Positions 1 to 7,792 of a stretch of DNA of 64,000 bases are shown piece by piece. This stretch comes from Roseospira goensis (lineage in GTDB: Bacteria; Pseudomonadota; Alphaproteobacteria; Rhodospirillales; Rhodospirillaceae), in the NCBI RefSeq assembly GCF_014197795.1, contig NZ_JACIGI010000001.1:48120-112119 (forward strand), read 5' to 3'. The position numbers and the translations under genes are program-made. A model generated the notes under the pieces. It was given only the letters and a program-made list of their open reading frames with translations, was not told the DNA's origin and did no database searches. How positions within the stretch are numbered: position 1 is the first letter of the stretch; each line of letters starts with the position of its first letter.

Positions 1-1019
1 AGGGGGTGGTGTTCGTCATCGCGCCCTGGAACTACCCCTACATGACCGCCATCAACACCGTCGCCCCGGCCCTGATCGCCGGCAACGCGGTGGTGCTCAA
101 GCACGCCACCCAGACCCTGCTGGTGGGCGAGCGGATGGTCCGGGCCTTCGTCGAGGCCGGGGTGCCCGAGGACGTGTTCCTGAACCTGGTCCTCGACCAC
201 GCCACCACCGAGCGGCTGATCGCGGACCGGTCCTTCAACTTCGTCAACTTCACCGGCTCGGTGGCCGGCGGCCAGGCCATCGAGCGCGCCGCCGCCGGCA
301 CCTTCACCGGCCTGGGGCTGGAGCTGGGCGGCAAGGACCCGGGCTATGTGATGGAGGACGCCGACCTGGACGCCGCCGTGGCGGTGCTGATGGACGGCGC
401 CATGTACAACGCCGGGCAGTGCTGCTGCGGCATCGAGCGCCTCTACGTCACCGCGTCGCTCTACGACGCCTTCGTCGAGAAGGCCGTGGCCGAGGTCAAC
501 AAACTCACCCTGGGCAACCCGCTGGAGGAGGCGACCACGCTCGGCCCGATGGCCAACGCCCGCTTCGCCGCCACGGTGCGGGGCCAGATCGCCGAGGCGG
601 TGGCCGCCGGCGCGACCCCGATGATCGACCCGGCCGGATTCCCGGCCGACGACGGCGGCACCTATCTGGCGCCGCAGATCCTGACCGACGTCACCCACGA
701 TATGCGGGTGATGCGCGAGGAAAGCTTTGGTCCGGTTGTTGGGATCATGAAGGTCGAGAGTGACGACGAGGCCATCGCCCTGATGAACGACAGTCCGTTC
801 GGCCTGACCGCCTCGCTGTGGACCCGCGACGCGGCGCGCGCCGAGCCCCTGGGCGACCGCATCGAGACCGGCACGGTGTTCCTGAACCGCGCCGACTACC
901 TGGACCCGGCCCTGTGCTGGACCGGCTGCAAGGACACCGGGCGGGGCGGGGCGCTGTCCGTGATCGGCTACCACGCGCTCACGCGGCCGAAGTCCTACCA
1001 CCTGAAGAAGGCCCCCTGA
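1..1019 (+). CDS. aldehyde dehydrogenase, 5' end outside the window
   Basis: NAD(P)-dependent aldehyde dehydrogenase of the large ALDH superfamily, oxidising an aldehyde to the acid. About 338 residues are visible, so roughly the first quarter of a usual 460-490 residue enzyme is missing; the reading frame is open back to base 3 and the GTG at 6 is internal. Visible motifs in order: the APWNYP segment, the FTGSVAGG nucleotide loop, the general base Glu in LELGGKDPGYV, the nucleophile in the cysteine run GQCCCG, and the C-terminal EESFGPVVGI segment. An iron-dependent alcohol dehydrogenase follows after about 40 bp on the same strand, so the pair may carry out alcohol-aldehyde-acid conversion. 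The substrate cannot be told from the sequence. Confidence 0.93.
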   Translation, partial: GVVFVIAPWNYPYMTAINTVAPALIAGNAVVLKHATQTLLVGERMVRAFVEAGVPEDVFLNLVLDHATTERLIADRSFNFVNFTGSVAGGQAIERAAAGTFTGLGLELGGKDPGYVMEDADLDAAVAVLMDGAMYNAGQCCCGIERLYVTASLYDAFVEKAVAEVNKLTLGNPLEEATTLGPMANARFAATVRGQIAEAVAAGATPMIDPAGFPADDGGTYLAPQILTDVTHDMRVMREESFGPVVGIMKVESDDEAIALMNDSPFGLTASLWTRDAARAEPLGDRIETGTVFLNRADYLDPALCWTGCKDTGRGGALSVIGYHALTRPKSYHLKKAP

Positions 1020-1058
1020 ACAGGGTTTGAGAGCCCCCTTGAAGAAGGCTTTTGAGAC

Positions 1059-2204
1059 ATGAGCCCGACCGCGAACTGGAGCTATCCCACCGCCATCCGC
1101 TTCGGCGCCGGCCGCATCGAGGAACTGGCCGAGGCGTGCCGCAGCCTGGGCATGACCCGGCCGCTGCTGGTCACCGACGCCGGCCTGGCGGCCCTGCCGA
1201 TCACCCAGGGCGCCCTCGATGTGCTGGACGCCGCCGGCCTCAAGCCCGGCCTGTTCAGCGAGGTGCAGCCCAACCCGACCGAGGCCAACCTCGCCGCCGG
1301 CGTTGCCGCCTTCAAGGCCGGCGGTCACGACGGCGTGGTGGCCTTCGGCGGCGGCTCGGGCCTGGACCTGGGCAAGCTGGTCGCCTTCATGCACGGCCAG
1401 ACCCGGGCGGTGTGGGACTTCGAGGACATCGGCGACTGGTGGACCCGCGCCGACGCCGACGCCATCGCCCCCATCGTGGCGGTGCCGACCACGGCCGGCA
1501 CCGGCTCCGAATTCGGCCGCGCCGGCGTGGTCACCAACAGCGAAACCCACGTCAAGAAGATCATCTTCCATCCGAAGATGTTGCCCGGGATCGTGATCTG
1601 CGACCCTGCGCTGACCGTCGGCCTGCCGCCGGCCCTCACCGCCGGCACCGGCATGGACGCCTTCGCGCACAGCCTGGAAGCCTACTGCTCGCCGCATTTC
1701 CACCCCATGTCCCAGGGCATCGCGCTGGAGGCCATGCGGCTGGTCAAGGACTACCTGCCGCGGGCGCATGCGGACGGCAAGGACATCGAGGCCCGCGCCC
1801 ACATGATGGCCGCGTCCGGCATGGGGGCGGTGGCGTTCCAGAAGGGCCTGGGGGCGATCCACGCGCTGTCGCACCCGGTGGGGGCGCTCTACAACACCCA
1901 CCACGGCACCACCAACGCCTGCGTCATGCCGGCGGTGCTGCGCTTCAACCGGCCGGCGATCGAAGCCCGGATCGACCGCCTGGCCGCCTACCTGGGGCTG
2001 GCCGGCGGCTTCGACGGCTTCCTGACCTATGTCCTGGGGCTGCGCGCGGCGCTGCACATCCCCGAACGCCTGAGCGACATGGGGGTGACGGCCGACCGCC
2101 TGGACGAGATGGCCGCCATGGCCGCCGAGGATCCGAGCTGCGGTGGCAACCCGGTGCCGCTCAGCGCGGAGACGCTGATGACGCTCTACAAGGCCTGCCT
2201 GTAG
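1059..2204 (+). CDS. iron-containing alcohol dehydrogenase
   Basis: Group III (Fe-ADH) NAD(P)-dependent alcohol dehydrogenase, 381 residues, the normal family length. The N-terminal half is the nucleotide-binding part with the GGGSGLDLGK loop near residues 97-106; the PTTAGTGSE motif follows. The C-terminal helical domain carries the metal ligands expected for the family: Asp and His in GMDAFAHS and the two histidine sites in GAIHALSHPVGALYNTHHG. The ATG at 1059 starts a frame that covers the complete family fold. It lies just behind an aldehyde dehydrogenase on the same strand, which suggests an operon for oxidising an alcohol via its aldehyde. The physiological alcohol is unknown. Confidence 0.93.
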   Translation: MSPTANWSYPTAIRFGAGRIEELAEACRSLGMTRPLLVTDAGLAALPITQGALDVLDAAGLKPGLFSEVQPNPTEANLAAGVAAFKAGGHDGVVAFGGGSGLDLGKLVAFMHGQTRAVWDFEDIGDWWTRADADAIAPIVAVPTTAGTGSEFGRAGVVTNSETHVKKIIFHPKMLPGIVICDPALTVGLPPALTAGTGMDAFAHSLEAYCSPHFHPMSQGIALEAMRLVKDYLPRAHADGKDIEARAHMMAASGMGAVAFQKGLGAIHALSHPVGALYNTHHGTTNACVMPAVLRFNRPAIEARIDRLAAYLGLAGGFDGFLTYVLGLRAALHIPERLSDMGVTADRLDEMAAMAAEDPSCGGNPVPLSAETLMTLYKACL

Positions 2205-2338
2205 AGCCGGCTTTGGGGGGGTGCGGGGCCGGGGCCGGGTGACAGAACGCTGACGGGTCCTCTCAGGCGGGCATCAGCGGGTCCCTGGTAAAGGTCGGGT
2301 GTCGTTGAACACACCGTCCAGTCAAGGGACCCCACGCC

Positions 2339-2539
2339 ATGAACACGCCGGAAACCGTGACCAGCATTCTCTCCGTCGCCCACCTGCTTGCCATCGGGAC
2401 CGGCGACAACGCCCTCGATCTGGCGCGCCGCCGGACCTGGCTCGACGGCCGCGGCCAGCCCACCCCCGCCGGCCGCGACGTGGTCGCGGCGATGCGGACC
2501 CAGCGCGGCACCCGCAGCGTCTTCTTCGGCGCCGCGTGA
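2339..2539 (+). CDS. small hypothetical protein (66 aa)
   Basis: Short ORF with an ATG start, closing 10 bp before the stop of the convergent radical SAM gene. The product is soluble-looking and has a basic middle with the phrase DGRGQPTPAGRDVVAAM, reminiscent of the tail of small winged-helix proteins, but I do not recognise a family. The ribosome-binding site is weak (AAGGGA about 10 bases upstream). It could be a real small gene or chance; codon use is like its neighbours. No function assigned. Confidence 0.45.
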   Translation: MNTPETVTSILSVAHLLAIGTGDNALDLARRRTWLDGRGQPTPAGRDVVAAMRTQRGTRSVFFGAA

Positions 2540-2549
2540 GCCGGCACCG

Positions 2550-4052
2550 TCACTCGGCGGCGGTTCGCGCCGCCCCCGCGCGGGTGGGACTGCGCGGCTT
2601 CAGCACCTGCGCCAGGGCGCGCAGGAACACCGCCCGGTCGTCCGAGCGCAAGGCGTCCGCCACCTCGCCCAGGACGGCCGCGATCAGGGTCTTCTGGACC
2701 GCGCAGAACCAGGCCGGCGGCTTGTCGATGCGCTGGTCCAGCAGGAACGACGATCCCAGGCAGGACTGGCAGATCTCGTTGGCCCAGCACTCCCGGCACG
2801 GCGCGTGGTGGGACTTGCCGTTGGCCCGGAAGCGGTCCGAGACGGCGGCGTAGCGGTCCTGCGACCAGTCCCCGCCGAGGACGCCGTAGCGCGTCTCCGC
2901 CGACTGCAGCAGGTAGCAGGGATAGGCCGTGCCGTCGGCGTTCACCGCCATGAAGGTGCGCCCGGCGCCGCAAACGTGGCCGCGCCGCTCGCGCTTGACC
3001 AGGCCGTCGAGCACGAAGTGGATGCCGCGCAACAGGAACGGATCCGCCGTGCGCAGGGACCGCACGCAGGCCCGGGCGACCGCGACGAACGACTCGGTGA
3101 CCGCCTCCAGTTCGGCGCGGCAGTCCTCGCCGTGCCAGGTCCCGAGGGCGAGGGTGATCTGCATCTCCGTCACCCCCAGCGAGCGGATGTGATCGGCCAG
3201 ATCCCGCACCGACAGGCCGGCCTGGGCATGGGTGCGGGTGTAGACCGCCTCCACCGCCCCGTCGACGCCGGCCGCGCGCAGGCGCCGAACGGTCTCGCTG
3301 GCCCGGTGGTACGAGCCGCGCCCGCCGGCGAACGGGCGCAGGGTGTCGTGGACCGCCGGCGGGCCGTCCAGACTCACCAGGACGTAGAAGTCGTGCTCCC
3401 GGAAGAAGGCGATCATGGCATCCGTGACCGCCGTGCCGTTGGTGACCACCACGAACACCGGGAGCGGCCAGCCGGCGGCCGGCCAGCGCCGCTCCACCGC
3501 CGCCACGACGTGGCGGATGGTCTCGAACGCCAGCGTGGGTTCGCCCCCCAGGAACTTGATGCTGCCGATGCCCGACCGCGACAGCGCCATGGCCGCGTCC
3601 AGGATGGTGTCGGCGGTGTCGGGCCGCATGCGGGTACCGGCGCTGTTGAGATCCTCGGCGTAGCAGTAGGCACAGGCCAGGTTGCAGAGCTGGCTGACGT
3701 TCAGCACCAGGTCCTTGAGGTCGGGCACCGGGTCGGGATCGGCGGGCGGCAGCGGGGCGGCGGTGTCGGCATGCGCGGCGATCACCGCCCGCATGGCCGC
3801 GCGGACGCCGGCCTCTCCGGGCCGCAGGCCGGGCAGGTTGTCCGAGACGGTGCCGGCCCCGAAATCCGACAGGGCCTCCCGGACCGCGTCCGGGATGTCG
3901 AACAGCCGGTAGAGCTCGGGCAGGAACAGGAAGGAGCGATCGCCCCCGTCGACGACGGCGAAGCGGCCGGGCGTGGGCGGGGCGGCGGCGCCCGAACAGC
4001 CCGTGCAGGCGGTGGACGCGGGTGCGGGTGCGGGTGCGGGTGCGGTGGCCAT
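2550..4052 (-). CDS. radical SAM/SPASM peptide-modifying enzyme
   Basis: Probable maturase of the peptide encoded just upstream. With the ATG at 4052, preceded by GGGGAGGAC nine bases away, the protein has 500 residues; the frame is open further upstream but without a better start. After an Ala/Pro-rich leader with CTGC comes a region near residues 30-60 that looks like the N-terminal domain of peptide maturases, then the radical SAM motif CNLACAYC (Cys123, Cys127, Cys130) and GGEP near 169-172. The C-terminal third holds SPASM-type cysteines: CGAGRTF...YPC, then CRECWANEICQSC and a last Cys in WFCAVQ, enough for auxiliary iron-sulfur clusters. Such enzymes install thioether, C-C or epimer modifications in ribosomal peptides; which one applies here is not visible. 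Confidence 0.85.
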   Translation of the reverse strand: MATAPAPAPAPASTACTGCSGAAAPPTPGRFAVVDGGDRSFLFLPELYRLFDIPDAVREALSDFGAGTVSDNLPGLRPGEAGVRAAMRAVIAAHADTAAPLPPADPDPVPDLKDLVLNVSQLCNLACAYCYAEDLNSAGTRMRPDTADTILDAAMALSRSGIGSIKFLGGEPTLAFETIRHVVAAVERRWPAAGWPLPVFVVVTNGTAVTDAMIAFFREHDFYVLVSLDGPPAVHDTLRPFAGGRGSYHRASETVRRLRAAGVDGAVEAVYTRTHAQAGLSVRDLADHIRSLGVTEMQITLALGTWHGEDCRAELEAVTESFVAVARACVRSLRTADPFLLRGIHFVLDGLVKRERRGHVCGAGRTFMAVNADGTAYPCYLLQSAETRYGVLGGDWSQDRYAAVSDRFRANGKSHHAPCRECWANEICQSCLGSSFLLDQRIDKPPAWFCAVQKTLIAAVLGEVADALRSDDRAVFLRALAQVLKPRSPTRAGAARTAAE

Positions 4053-4149
4053 GCCTCGTGTCCTCCCCGAGGGATCCTGGTGGCCGGAGGCCGGCGCCGC
4101 CATCGGCGCATCCGGGCCGGCCGCGCCCGGATGCGCCCGCGCCGGGGCC

Positions 4150-4353
4150 TCAGCCGCAGCCGATGCCGCCGCAATTGGCACGCGAGGCGGCGGCCAACTC
4201 GGCCAGCTTGTTGACGTCCTCCACGGCCAGGGCGGCAATGGCGTCCTTGTTGGCCATCAGGGCGCGGATCGGGCCGGCGCCGATGGCTTCCGCCACCTTC
4301 TCCATGTCGCGTCCGGACAGGTGGGACAGGTCGGGGGTCTCACGGCTTGGCAT
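4150..4353 (-). CDS. probable RiPP precursor peptide (67 aa) with Cys-Gly core
   Basis: Small ORF directly upstream of the radical SAM/SPASM gene and on the same strand, 97 bp between stop and next start. The ATG at 4353 follows a strong GAGGAG at seven bases. The 60-residue leader is helical and charged, without a signal peptide (segments such as GRDMEKVAEAIGAG and VEDVNKLAELAAAS). The C-terminus is NCGGIGCG with Cys61 and Cys66, a typical short modifiable core. The combination of leader, Cys/Gly tail and adjacent SPASM enzyme is the known layout of ribosomally made, radical-modified peptides (thioether-type peptides being one option). I recall Haft-type SPASM/precursor pairs with similar cores but cannot verify family membership. 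Confidence 0.75.
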   Translation of the reverse strand: MPSRETPDLSHLSGRDMEKVAEAIGAGPIRALMANKDAIAALAVEDVNKLAELAAASRANCGGIGCG

Positions 4354-4804
4354 GGTGATGCTCCTCGCAGGGGAGAGGGAAGGGTGGGACGGATCCTGAA
4401 CGGGCCGGACCGCGCGACGGTCCCGGGATCCGCGGCGGCGCGGGGCCCGTGGCGTCCGGGGCGGCTCCCGGTCGGGAGTGCAGGCCCGGACGTTGCTTAA
4501 CCGTAATGGAGTCGGCGGGGGATGTAAAGCTGGTGCGTGCAATGGGCGTTACAAGACTTTTTTGGTTGTATTTGACGCGATTTCGCAGTCAACCGCACGG
4601 ACCGTCCCTCGCCCCCCCGGTTCGGGTCCCGGCCCCAGCGGCGCGAGTCGCCCGCCGCCGCCGGCGGACCACCCGGCGGACCACATTGCCGCGCCCTGTC
4701 GACATCGTGGCCGACGTCATCATCGACATCATCCGCGGCGTGGTCTAAACGCGGAGGGATCGCATCGCGTCTTCCGTCAACCACTCCCGTCCGCGTCGCC
4801 GCTC
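4354..4804. other. 450-bp divergent intergenic region
   Basis: Non-coding stretch between the RiPP precursor (minus) and the pseudouridine synthase (plus). Its middle, 4490-4600, is clearly richer in A and T than the surroundings and holds a promoter candidate for the peptide operon. If that promoter is right, the peptide mRNA has a leader of about 200 bases, containing GC-rich inverted repeats such as GGACCG-CGCGA-CGGTCC around 4408-4424. I see no recognisable riboswitch. Confidence 0.5.
4565..4592 (-). promoter_or_regulatory. candidate promoter of the RiPP operon
   Basis: On the minus strand TTGACT (4592-4587), a 16-bp spacer, and TACAAC (4570-4565), inside an AT-rich island. The -35 matches the sigma-70 consensus at five of six positions, the -10 at four of six. 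The predicted start is near 4557, giving a leader of about 200 bases before the precursor ATG. Confidence 0.4.
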
Positions 4805-5680
4805 ATGGTCCCTCCGCCGTCCGACTCCCCGCCGTCCGCCCCCACCGCGCCCGCCGGCGACCGCGTCGCCAAGGTGCTGGCGCGCGCCGGCGTCTGCTCG
4901 CGCCGCGACGCCGAGCGCCTGATCGCCGCCGGCCGGGTGGCCGTGAACGGCCAGGTGCTGGACAGTCCGGCGCGCAACGTCGCTCCCCGCGACCACGTGA
5001 CCGTCGACGGCGCCCCCATTCCCGAGCCCGAGGACACCCGGCTGTGGCGCTTCCACAAGCCGCCGGGACTGGTGACCACCACCCGCGATCCGCAAGGGCG
5101 CCCGACGATCTTCGAGCATCTGCCGGACACGCTGCCGCGGGTGATCACCGTGGGCCGACTGGATCTGAACAGCGAAGGGTTGCTGCTGCTGACCAACGAC
5201 GGCGCCCTGGCCCGCCACCTGGAACACCCGGAGACCGGCTGGGTGCGGCGCTACCGGGTGCGGGTGCACGGGCGGGTGGTGCCCGAGCGCCTGGCCGAAC
5301 TGGACCAGGGGGTGACGGTCGAGGGGGTGCGCTACGGCCCCATCAAGGCCGCCCTGGAGCGCCAGCAGGGCAGCAACGCGTGGCTCACGGTGGCCCTGCG
5401 CGAGGGCCGTAACCGCGAGGTCCGGCGCGTCATGGAGCATCTGGGCCTGCCGGTCACGCGGCTGATCCGCGTCGGCTACGGACCGTTCATCCTGGGGGCG
5501 CTGCCGCGTACCGGGGTCGAGGAGGTGCCGCGGCGCCAGATGCGCGATACCCTGGGCACGGCCTGGCGCCAGGGCGGCGGCACCGACGGCCGCAAGACCG
5601 GCAAACAGGGCGGCGGGCGCCGCCGTCACCGGGGCGGCACGGCCGCCCCCGACACCACGACGACAGGAGGGGCCGCATGA
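4805..5680 (+). CDS. RsuA/RluB-family pseudouridine synthase
   Basis: RNA pseudouridine synthase of the RsuA/RluB/RluE/RluF family, 291 residues, cytoplasmic. An N-terminal S4 RNA-binding domain (DRVAKVLARAGVCSRRDAER) is followed by the catalytic domain with GRLDLNSEGLLLLTNDG, which carries the catalytic Asp, and the NREVRRVMEHLG motif typical of this branch. The tail is basic and Gly-rich, as in many RluB proteins, arguing for a 23S rRNA target, but target choice is inferred. The ATG at 4805 lies at the family start although its ribosome-binding site is poor; GGAGGG at 4751 is too far away. The stop overlaps the next start (ATGA), so the two genes are translationally coupled. Confidence 0.88.
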   Translation: MVPPPSDSPPSAPTAPAGDRVAKVLARAGVCSRRDAERLIAAGRVAVNGQVLDSPARNVAPRDHVTVDGAPIPEPEDTRLWRFHKPPGLVTTTRDPQGRPTIFEHLPDTLPRVITVGRLDLNSEGLLLLTNDGALARHLEHPETGWVRRYRVRVHGRVVPERLAELDQGVTVEGVRYGPIKAALERQQGSNAWLTVALREGRNREVRRVMEHLGLPVTRLIRVGYGPFILGALPRTGVEEVPRRQMRDTLGTAWRQGGGTDGRKTGKQGGGRRRHRGGTAAPDTTTTGGAA

Positions 5681-6186
5681 AGCTGATTGCCCTGCCGCCG
5701 GATGTCGCGGCCCGGGTCGCCGGGGGCGACCTCTCGGTCCTGCCGACGGATATCATGCTCGGCGGCGTCGCCGACCTGGTGTCGGCCATGGCCGCCGGCC
5801 ACACCGCCCTGTACGCGGCCACCGGGGCCGTCGCGCCCTGGATCGGGTATCTCGCGGCCGAGCCGCGCGGCGCCCAGGTGGTCGGCGCCTGCGGGTTCAA
5901 GGGGCCGTGCCGGGGCGGCGTGGTCGAGATCGCCTACTTCACCTTCCCGCCGTTCGAGGGCCGGGGCCACGCCAGCGCGATGGCCGGCGCCCTGCTCGAC
6001 CTGGTCGCCGGACGGCCGGAGGTGCGGGAGGTGATCGCCCACACCCTGCGCCAGGACGGCCCGTCGGTGCGGGTGCTGGTGGCGCATGGCTTCCGGCGCC
6101 TGGGCGAGATCGACGACCCGGAGGACGGGCGGGTCTGGCGCTGGACCCGCCCGTGCACCGAAAGCGCCGACCGCGCCGCCGATTGA
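5677..6186 (+). CDS. GNAT-family N-acetyltransferase
   Basis: 169-residue acetyl-CoA-dependent acetyltransferase. The acetyl-CoA loop is visible in FPPFEGRGHASAMAGALL (the family Q/RxxGxG/A pattern), followed by the conserved strand-helix with LRQDGPSVRVLVAHGFRRLG, where the substrate moiety FERNP-type Asn is replaced by QDGPS. This layout resembles RimJ-like or small-molecule GNATs. The ATG overlaps the stop of the pseudouridine synthase gene and has a good AGGAGG site. The substrate is unknown. Confidence 0.85.
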   Translation: MKLIALPPDVAARVAGGDLSVLPTDIMLGGVADLVSAMAAGHTALYAATGAVAPWIGYLAAEPRGAQVVGACGFKGPCRGGVVEIAYFTFPPFEGRGHASAMAGALLDLVAGRPEVREVIAHTLRQDGPSVRVLVAHGFRRLGEIDDPEDGRVWRWTRPCTESADRAAD

Positions 6187-6196
6187 AGCCCGATGC

Positions 6197-7063
6197 CTAC
6201 AGCCCGGCGTCGGCGGCGGCACGGGTCACGGTCGGGATGGCGTCCGGGGTGGCCGCCGATTCGGCCGCCTTGTCGCCCATGTCGTAGACCCGGTCCTCGT
6301 CCAGGGGAACCCGTTCCAGGTGGATCATGGTTTCGCCGTCGGCGATCTCCACCACCGCATAGCCGGGCGAATCGAAACAGCCCAGGACGGTGGGATCGGA
6401 ACTCAGGCGCAACGCCACCTGGTGGTTGGGGGACGGCACGCTGGACAGCGGGATGCCGCGCCAGGTGCCCCAGAGCGGCCGGTGCACGTGGCCGTGGAAC
6501 AGGTGGCGCACGCGGCCGTGCCCCGCCAGCAGCTCGCCGAGCAGATGGTCGCCCTGGGTCAGGCGCTGGCGGTCCATGGCGCGCAGGCCGCAGCCGCGCG
6601 GCGGATGGTGCAGGCCGATGTAGACGTCGCGGTCGGCATGCTCGCCCAGCCGGGCCTCCAGCCAGGCCAGCCGGGTGGCGTCGAGGCGGCCGCTGCTCAG
6701 GCCCGGTTCCAGGGTGTCGAGCATGAGGAACACCCCCTCGGGCGTGTCGACCGCGTACTGAAGGTAGTCCGGATCGCCCATCGGGGCTTCCGGGAACACG
6801 CGGTGGAACGGCGCCCGGGCATCGTGGTTGCCCAGGCCGGGGTGGACGGTGACCCGGCAGCCGGCGAGGATGTCCTTCAGGGCCTGATAGTCGTCGTCAT
6901 CGCCGTCGTGGGTCAGGTCGCCGGTCAGCCACACGAACGCCGCGTCGGCGTGATGCCGGTTGATGTGGGCGACGGCCAGGGCCAGACGCCGGCGCGGGTC
7001 GGTGCCGTACAGGGCGCGGGGGGCGGCTACGATGTGCGGGTCGCTCAGGTGGATGATTTTCAT
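6197..7063 (-). CDS. CpdA-type metallophosphoesterase
   Basis: Calcineurin-like phosphoesterase, 288 residues, of the class III cyclic-nucleotide phosphodiesterase type. The di-metal motifs appear in order: DPH in HLSDPHIV at the N-terminus, GD in LTGDLTHDGD, GNHD in GLGNHDAR, a His in IGLHHPP, and GHVH in FHGHVHRP. The length agrees with CpdA-like enzymes, which hydrolyse cAMP or related phosphodiesters in the cytoplasm; the natural substrate cannot be proved here. It is transcribed convergently with the acetyltransferase gene, with only 10 bp between the stops. Confidence 0.88.
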   Translation of the reverse strand: MKIIHLSDPHIVAAPRALYGTDPRRRLALAVAHINRHHADAAFVWLTGDLTHDGDDDDYQALKDILAGCRVTVHPGLGNHDARAPFHRVFPEAPMGDPDYLQYAVDTPEGVFLMLDTLEPGLSSGRLDATRLAWLEARLGEHADRDVYIGLHHPPRGCGLRAMDRQRLTQGDHLLGELLAGHGRVRHLFHGHVHRPLWGTWRGIPLSSVPSPNHQVALRLSSDPTVLGCFDSPGYAVVEIADGETMIHLERVPLDEDRVYDMGDKAAESAATPDAIPTVTRAAADAGL

Positions 7064-7180
7064 GGCACGGTCCGGTTGCTGCGGGTCGGACGGCGCGGGC
7101 GCCCAGCCGGGCGCCCGGGTCGCCGGGTCAGGGGTGGTGCGGCGCGCCGCCCGTCCAGCGACCGTTTCGCGACCGCCGCT

Positions 7181-7651
7181 TCAGGGCGTGCCGGTCGCGG
7201 GCACGATGACGTCGCCGGCCCAGAACAGCGCCAGGTCGTCGCGCTCCAGGGCCAGCGGCGGTGCCGGGCCGCGATCGGCCGCGCCGTCATCGCGCAGCAG
7301 CACCCGCGCCGGCGGCGTGCCGGGGGGCGGGACGGCCGGCTCCAGTCCGTCCAGAATGGCGGTGGCGCCATCGCGGAAGATCAGCAGCGCCGGCAGGTGG
7401 TCGGCGAGCCCCGCCAGCCCGGCCCAGGAGAGTCGCGTGTGACGGGCGGCGAGACCCAGATCGTCCGCCACCGCGAGCACCGTGTCCAGGGTGAAGCCGT
7501 CGCCGCGCACCCCGTGGGCGCTGGCCAGCCGGTCGCGGTCGCCGCCCAGGCCGCGCTCGGCCGCGAGGCGCAGCAGGCGGTCCAGGAAGCAGCCGTTGAC
7601 CAGGGGCACGGCGGCCGCCGCGGCGGCAGTGTCGGGTCCAGGCATCATCAT
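7181..7651 (-). CDS. stand-alone C39-like peptidase domain protein
   Basis: 156 residues that look like the N-terminal C39-like domain of type I secretion ABC ATPases (LapB-type): helix RLLRLAAERG, then GFTLDTVLAVADDLGLAAR, LPALLIFRDGATAILDGLE and the closing LFWAGDVIVP strand. The catalytic Cys-His of true C39 peptidases is not in place, as in substrate-holding C39-like domains. No transmembrane or ATPase part follows; the stop comes at the natural domain edge. It may be an independent small protein or the remnant of an exporter gene. Start chosen at the first of three consecutive ATG codons (7651, 7648, 7645); no strong ribosome-binding site. Divergent from the DUF1848 gene. Confidence 0.6.
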   Translation of the reverse strand: MMMPGPDTAAAAAAVPLVNGCFLDRLLRLAAERGLGGDRDRLASAHGVRGDGFTLDTVLAVADDLGLAARHTRLSWAGLAGLADHLPALLIFRDGATAILDGLEPAVPPPGTPPARVLLRDDGAADRGPAPPLALERDDLALFWAGDVIVPATGTP

Positions 7652-7730
7652 GGCGCCGATATGGACGCATCCTGACCGGCGGGCAAGGCCGGTGTGGACC
7701 CGGCTGCGCCCGCGCCCGCCCTGGAGAGCC

Positions 7731-7785
7731 CACGGGGAGACCACGGGGAGACCACGGGGAGACCACGGGGAGACCACGGGGAGAC
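7731..7785 (+). repeat. five perfect 11-bp tandem repeats at a start codon
   Basis: The unit CACGGGGAGAC occurs five times without change at 7731, 7742, 7753, 7764 and 7775. The last copy ends 7 bases before the ATG at 7793 and its GGGGAGA serves as the ribosome-binding site. The other copies provide further Shine-Dalgarno-like sequences upstream. Perfect identity suggests recent slippage; the unit is not a multiple of three but lies outside the coding region. Confidence 0.9.
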
Positions 7786-7792
7786 CGCATCC

